A DNA stretch of 64,000 nucleotides, from positions 62,001-126,000 of the forward strand of contig NZ_MORL01000010.1 in assembly GCF_001870735.1 (NCBI RefSeq). The letters are read 5' to 3'. Position 1 is the first letter of the stretch, and each line of letters starts with the position of its first letter. The position numbers were made by a program, and so were the translations under genes. Positions 61,082 through 64,000 of this stretch are shown piece by piece. The stretch comes from Arsenicibacter rosenii (GTDB taxonomy: Bacteria > Bacteroidota > Bacteroidia > Cytophagales > Spirosomataceae). A model generated the notes under the pieces. The model did no database searches. It was given only the letters and a program-made list of their open reading frames with translations, and was not told where the DNA came from.

Positions 61082-62155
61082 ATGCTCGACCAGTTAGAAG
61101 CCATTCGCGAACGCTTCGACGAAGTATCTCAGCAGATCGTGCAGCCCGAAGTGGTCTCCGACCAGAAGCGGTTTGTAAAGCTGAGCAAAGAATATAAAGA
61201 CCTTGAAAAAATCGTTAATCAGTACCTGGATTACAAACAGTTATTGCAGGAAATTGATAACGCTAAGGAAATCATTGCCACAGAAAAAGACGAAGAATTT
61301 CGGGATATGGCCAAAATGGAACTCGATGAGCTGCTGGCTCGCCGGGAACCGATGGAGGACGTCCTGAAAGAAATGCTGATTCCGAAAGATCCGAACGACA
61401 GCAAAAACGTCATCCTCGAAATCCGGGCGGGTACCGGTGGCGATGAAGCGTCGATTTTTGCCGGTGATATTTTCCGGATGTACCAGCGTTTCTGCGACAA
61501 AATGGGTTGGCGGATGTCAATCGTTGATTATACCGAGGGAACCTCAGGCGGCTATAAGGAAATTGTTACCGAGGTGGAAGGGGAAGATGTCTATGGAAAA
61601 CTGAAGTTTGAGTCGGGGGTTCACCGCGTACAGCGGGTACCGGCGACGGAGACGCAGGGACGTATTCATACCTCGGCGGCCAGTGTGGCTGTGTTGCCCG
61701 AAGCCGAGGAGGTAGACGTGGAACTGAACATGAACGACATCCGGAAGGATACCTTCTGTTCGTCGGGAGCGGGTGGTCAGTCGGTAAACACGACCTATTC
61801 CGCCGTTCGGCTGACGCACCTGCCAACCGGTCTGGTCGTGCAGTGCCAGGACGAACGTTCGCAGCTTAAAAACCTCGAAAAGGCCATGACGGTATTGCGG
61901 TCTCGGCTGTACGAAATTGAGTTGCAGAAGCACAACGACGCCATTGCCTCGCAACGCAAAACGATGGTCGGCAGCGGCGACCGTTCGGATAAAATCCGGA
62001 CGTATAATTACCCGCAGAGCCGGGTAACCGATCATCGCATCGGCCTGACGGTCTATAACCTGCCCTCGGTGATGGACGGGGAGATCGGCGAATTTATCGA
62101 GCAGCTCCGGATTGCCGAAAACGCGGAACGCCTGAAAGAAGGCACAACCGCTTAG
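61082..62155 (+). CDS. prfA: Peptide chain release factor 1
   Basis: RF1 reads UAA and UAG stop codons and triggers peptide release. The 357 residues include the stop-recognition PAT motif ([14 protein letters not shown]), which marks RF1 rather than RF2, and the catalytic GGQ (231-233, in [11 protein letters not shown]). The N-terminal coiled-coil domain is complete. No prmC methyltransferase gene follows directly; a terminator does. Confidence 0.97.
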   Translation: MLDQLEAIRERFDEVSQQIVQPEVVSDQKRFVKLSKEYKDLEKIVNQYLDYKQLLQEIDNAKEIIATEKDEEFRDMAKMELDELLARREPMEDVLKEMLIPKDPNDSKNVILEIRAGTGGDEASIFAGDIFRMYQRFCDKMGWRMSIVDYTEGTSGGYKEIVTEVEGEDVYGKLKFESGVHRVQRVPATETQGRIHTSAASVAVLPEAEEVDVELNMNDIRKDTFCSSGAGGQSVNTTYSAVRLTHLPTGLVVQCQDERSQLKNLEKAMTVLRSRLYEIELQKHNDAIASQRKTMVGSGDRSDKIRTYNYPQSRVTDHRIGLTVYNLPSVMDGEIGEFIEQLRIAENAERLKEGTTA

Positions 62156-62160
62156 CGTAT

Positions 62161-62196
62161 AAAAGCCGCAGGAGTGACCCCTGCGGCTTTGTTTTT
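62161..62196. terminator. Bidirectional terminator between prfA and the SDR gene
   Basis: AAAGCCGCAGG / CCTGCGGCTTT with a short loop, followed by GTTTTTA; the flanking genes are convergent. Confidence 0.88.
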
Positions 62197-62983
62197 ATAG
62201 CCCGCCCGTTTTGCCGCCATCGACCGGCACATTGATCCCGCTGATAGAAGCAGCAGCCGGTGTACAAAGAAAGGCGGCCGCCGCGGCTACTTCTTCGGCG
62301 GTTGCAAAGCGGCCAATCGGAATCTCCCGCTCCATTTGCTGCCGGATTTCTTCCCGGCTTTTGTCAGCGGCTTTGGCCCGAGCCGTAATCAGTGATTCGA
62401 TACGGTCGGTCTCCGTGGAGCCCGGCAACACATTGTTCACTGTAATGCCGTATTGCCCCAGCTCCAGCGACAGGGTTTTGGCCCATTGCGCCACCGCTCC
62501 CCGAATGGTATTGGATACTCCCAGACCGATGATCGGCTGTTTCACCGATGTGCTGATGATGTTCACAATACGCCCGAAACCGGCTTTTTTCATCGACGGA
62601 AAAACCGCCTGCACTAATGTCTGGTTATTGACGAGGTGGTTGTGAAATGTGGTCGTAAACTGGTCGGCAGTTGCCTCGATGAGTGGTCCGCCCGCTGGTC
62701 CGCCGGTGTTGTTGATCAGGATATGCACCATCGGGTGTTCGGCCAGATAGCGGTCAAGAGCGGTTTTAACGGCTCCTGCCTCGCTGAAGTCGGCCACCAC
62801 ATAGCGGTGGGTCTGTCCCTGGCTTCTGTCCAGTTCAGTCAGCGTTTGCCGAAGGCTTTCTTCATTACGGGCCAGTAGCGTAACATTGGCTCCCAGCAGT
62901 GCCAGTTCAATGGCCGTGGCTTTGCCGATACCCTGGGTACTACCGCACACCAGCGCCGTTTTTCCGGTTAAATTCAGGTTCAT
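62195..62983 (-). CDS. Short-chain dehydrogenase/reductase (SDR)
   Basis: The 262-residue NAD(P)-dependent oxidoreductase has the N-terminal TGKTALVCGSTQGIGKATA (TGxxxGxG-type) motif, with Cys in place of the usual Thr before Gly, and an INNTGG (NNAG-type) motif. The catalytic Ser is in IISTSVKQP; the usual YxxxK is not present in its standard form at the expected place (GLGVSNTIRGAVAQWAK). The C-terminus SGINVPVDGG is typical. The missing Tyr fits SDR subgroups with an atypical or divergent active site. Substrate unknown. Confidence 0.88.
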   Translation of the reverse strand: MNLNLTGKTALVCGSTQGIGKATAIELALLGANVTLLARNEESLRQTLTELDRSQGQTHRYVVADFSEAGAVKTALDRYLAEHPMVHILINNTGGPAGGPLIEATADQFTTTFHNHLVNNQTLVQAVFPSMKKAGFGRIVNIISTSVKQPIIGLGVSNTIRGAVAQWAKTLSLELGQYGITVNNVLPGSTETDRIESLITARAKAADKSREEIRQQMEREIPIGRFATAEEVAAAAAFLCTPAAASISGINVPVDGGKTGGL

Positions 62984-63007
62984 GGACTATGATTTACTAT
63001 GATTAAA

Positions 63008-63116
63008 TGATTAAATGATTGAGTGGTTGAGTGGCTGATTTGTTGAGTGATTGAGTGGTTGAGTGATTGAGTGGCTGATTTGTTGATTTGTTGAGTGATT
63101 GATTTGTTGAGTGATG
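63008..63116. repeat. Octamer repeat block upstream of the SDR gene, locus g
   Basis: About 110 bases of degenerate GATTGAGTG, GTTGAGTG and GATTTGTT units. It lies between the SDR start and the divergent DUF547 gene. Confidence 0.8.
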
Positions 63117-63201
63117 TGCAGCTGAAAGGAAGAACGTCGCCGGGCTATTAGCCGGTGAGGCTGCGCGCTCCGGTCCATTCCTTGTATATTGCAATGCAAA
63201 G

Positions 63202-63966
63202 ATGAAAAACCAGATGAAAAGACAGACGTTATTCCTGCTTTTGTTCGTGATCGGCTGCGTGTCAGCCGCGTTTATCAGTCGCCCGATGGCCGTTGATCAT
63301 GGCATCTGGGACCGGCTGCTGAAAAAATACGTGAATGAAAAAGGGCTGGTCAACTACAAAGGGCTGAAAAAAGAAGAAGGCGAACTCAGGAAATACCTTG
63401 ATCTGCTGAGCAAAAATCCGCCGACAGCGAAATGGAGTAAAAACGAACAAATGGCGTACTGGATCAATGTCTACAATGCGTATACGGTACAGCTGGTCCT
63501 GACACATTACCCGATTAAAAGCATTAAAGACATCGGCAGTAAAATCCAGATTCCGTTTGTGAATACGCCCTGGGACATTAAATTCATCACCATCGGCAAC
63601 GACAAATACGACCTCAATAACATTGAGCACGACATTCTGCGGAAGAAGTTTGACGAACCACGGATTCACTTTGCGCTTGTGTGTGCAGCCCGTTCATGCC
63701 CCCGGCTGCGTCAGGAAGCCTACGACGCCGACCGGCTGATTGCCCAGCTGGACGATCAGGGAACCGACTTTCTGAATAACCCTGCCAAGAATGCCATTAC
63801 CCCGGGAAATGCCAGCCTATCCAAATATTTTGATTGGTACAAAGCCGACTGGACCGACCGCGGAAAGACCGTTGAAGCGTGGGTAAACCAATATTCGTCA
63901 AACAAAATCAACAAGGACACAAAAATTTCTTACCTCGATTATAACTGGGATCTGAATGGGCAATAG
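63202..63966 (+). CDS. Secreted DUF547 domain protein
   Basis: The 254-residue protein starts MKNQMKRQTLFLLLFVIGCVSAAF, a signal peptide possibly of the lipoprotein type; an ATG at 63214 is an alternative. The body is one DUF547 domain: VDHGIWDRLLKKYVNEKGLVNYKGL, MAYWINVYNAYTVQLVL, and PRIHFALVCAARSCPRLRQEAY with the conserved Cys/Ser-Cys-Pro motif. The family is widespread and structurally related to peptidase-like folds, with no proven activity. The window ends 34 bases later. Confidence 0.92.
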   Translation: MKNQMKRQTLFLLLFVIGCVSAAFISRPMAVDHGIWDRLLKKYVNEKGLVNYKGLKKEEGELRKYLDLLSKNPPTAKWSKNEQMAYWINVYNAYTVQLVLTHYPIKSIKDIGSKIQIPFVNTPWDIKFITIGNDKYDLNNIEHDILRKKFDEPRIHFALVCAARSCPRLRQEAYDADRLIAQLDDQGTDFLNNPAKNAITPGNASLSKYFDWYKADWTDRGKTVEAWVNQYSSNKINKDTKISYLDYNWDLNGQ

Positions 63967-64000
63967 GCTACAGTCATTCGGCGGAGATTCTGGCTGGCTT

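Overview
The window looks like chromosomal DNA of moderate GC from a Bacteroidota bacterium of the Cytophagales, most like the Spirosoma/Fibrella group. The reasons are type IX secretion (T9SS) C-terminal sorting domains on two large secreted proteins, BlaI/M56/TonB-C signalling genes, a C39-peptidase exporter with double-glycine leader peptides, TAnnTTTG promoter elements, and weak Shine-Dalgarno signals. No tRNA, rRNA, CRISPR array, transposase, integrase or phage gene was seen.

Layout. 1-8.8 kb: the tail of a TPR-like gene, then a 2579-residue repetitive T9SS surface protein. 8.9-15.8 kb: murB, a lipoprotein, gmd, a Gfo/Idh/MocA oxidoreductase, a DEDDh exonuclease, an S41 peptidase and a small membrane protein. 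15.8-19.0 kb: a BlaI repressor with an overlapping operator and promoter, an M56 peptidase fused to SusC/TonB-like modules, and a peptidase-less partial paralogue. 19.1-22.9 kb: a secreted M4 metallopeptidase and a small companion.

23.0-32.2 kb is the most unusual part: an XRE regulator, six tandem 76-78-residue precursors with a textbook double-glycine leader, an almost invariant core and variable C-terminal tails, then a C39 peptidase/ABC exporter, a membrane fusion protein and a TolC-like channel. The block is bounded by an intact histidine-phosphatase gene on the right and a 5'-truncated copy of it on the left, in the same orientation. No maturation enzyme is visible. I read it as a self-contained secreted-peptide (bacteriocin- or signal-like) system with a diversified peptide array; its biological role is unknown.

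32.4-43 kb: an amidohydrolase, then the conserved RDD / SpoIIM / membrane / DUF4129 / DUF4350 / MoxR / DUF58 cluster, a lone MNT nucleotidyltransferase and an M20 peptidase. 43-64 kb: mostly housekeeping genes (tatC, glyA, AraC regulator with PhyH dioxygenase, DsbD, Uma2, beta-barrel, PlsC-like acyltransferase, Pit transporter, rlmN, cvpA, yqeY, pdxJ, mnmH, prfA, SDR, DUF547).

Three repeat families cut across the window: a degenerate GTGATTGA-type octamer at seven loci, some reaching into coding sequence; GAGACGCAA/TTGCGTCTC palindromes; and a nine-copy CACGTG-centred palindrome array. Related GC-rich palindromes lie in frame inside the peptide-exporter gene.
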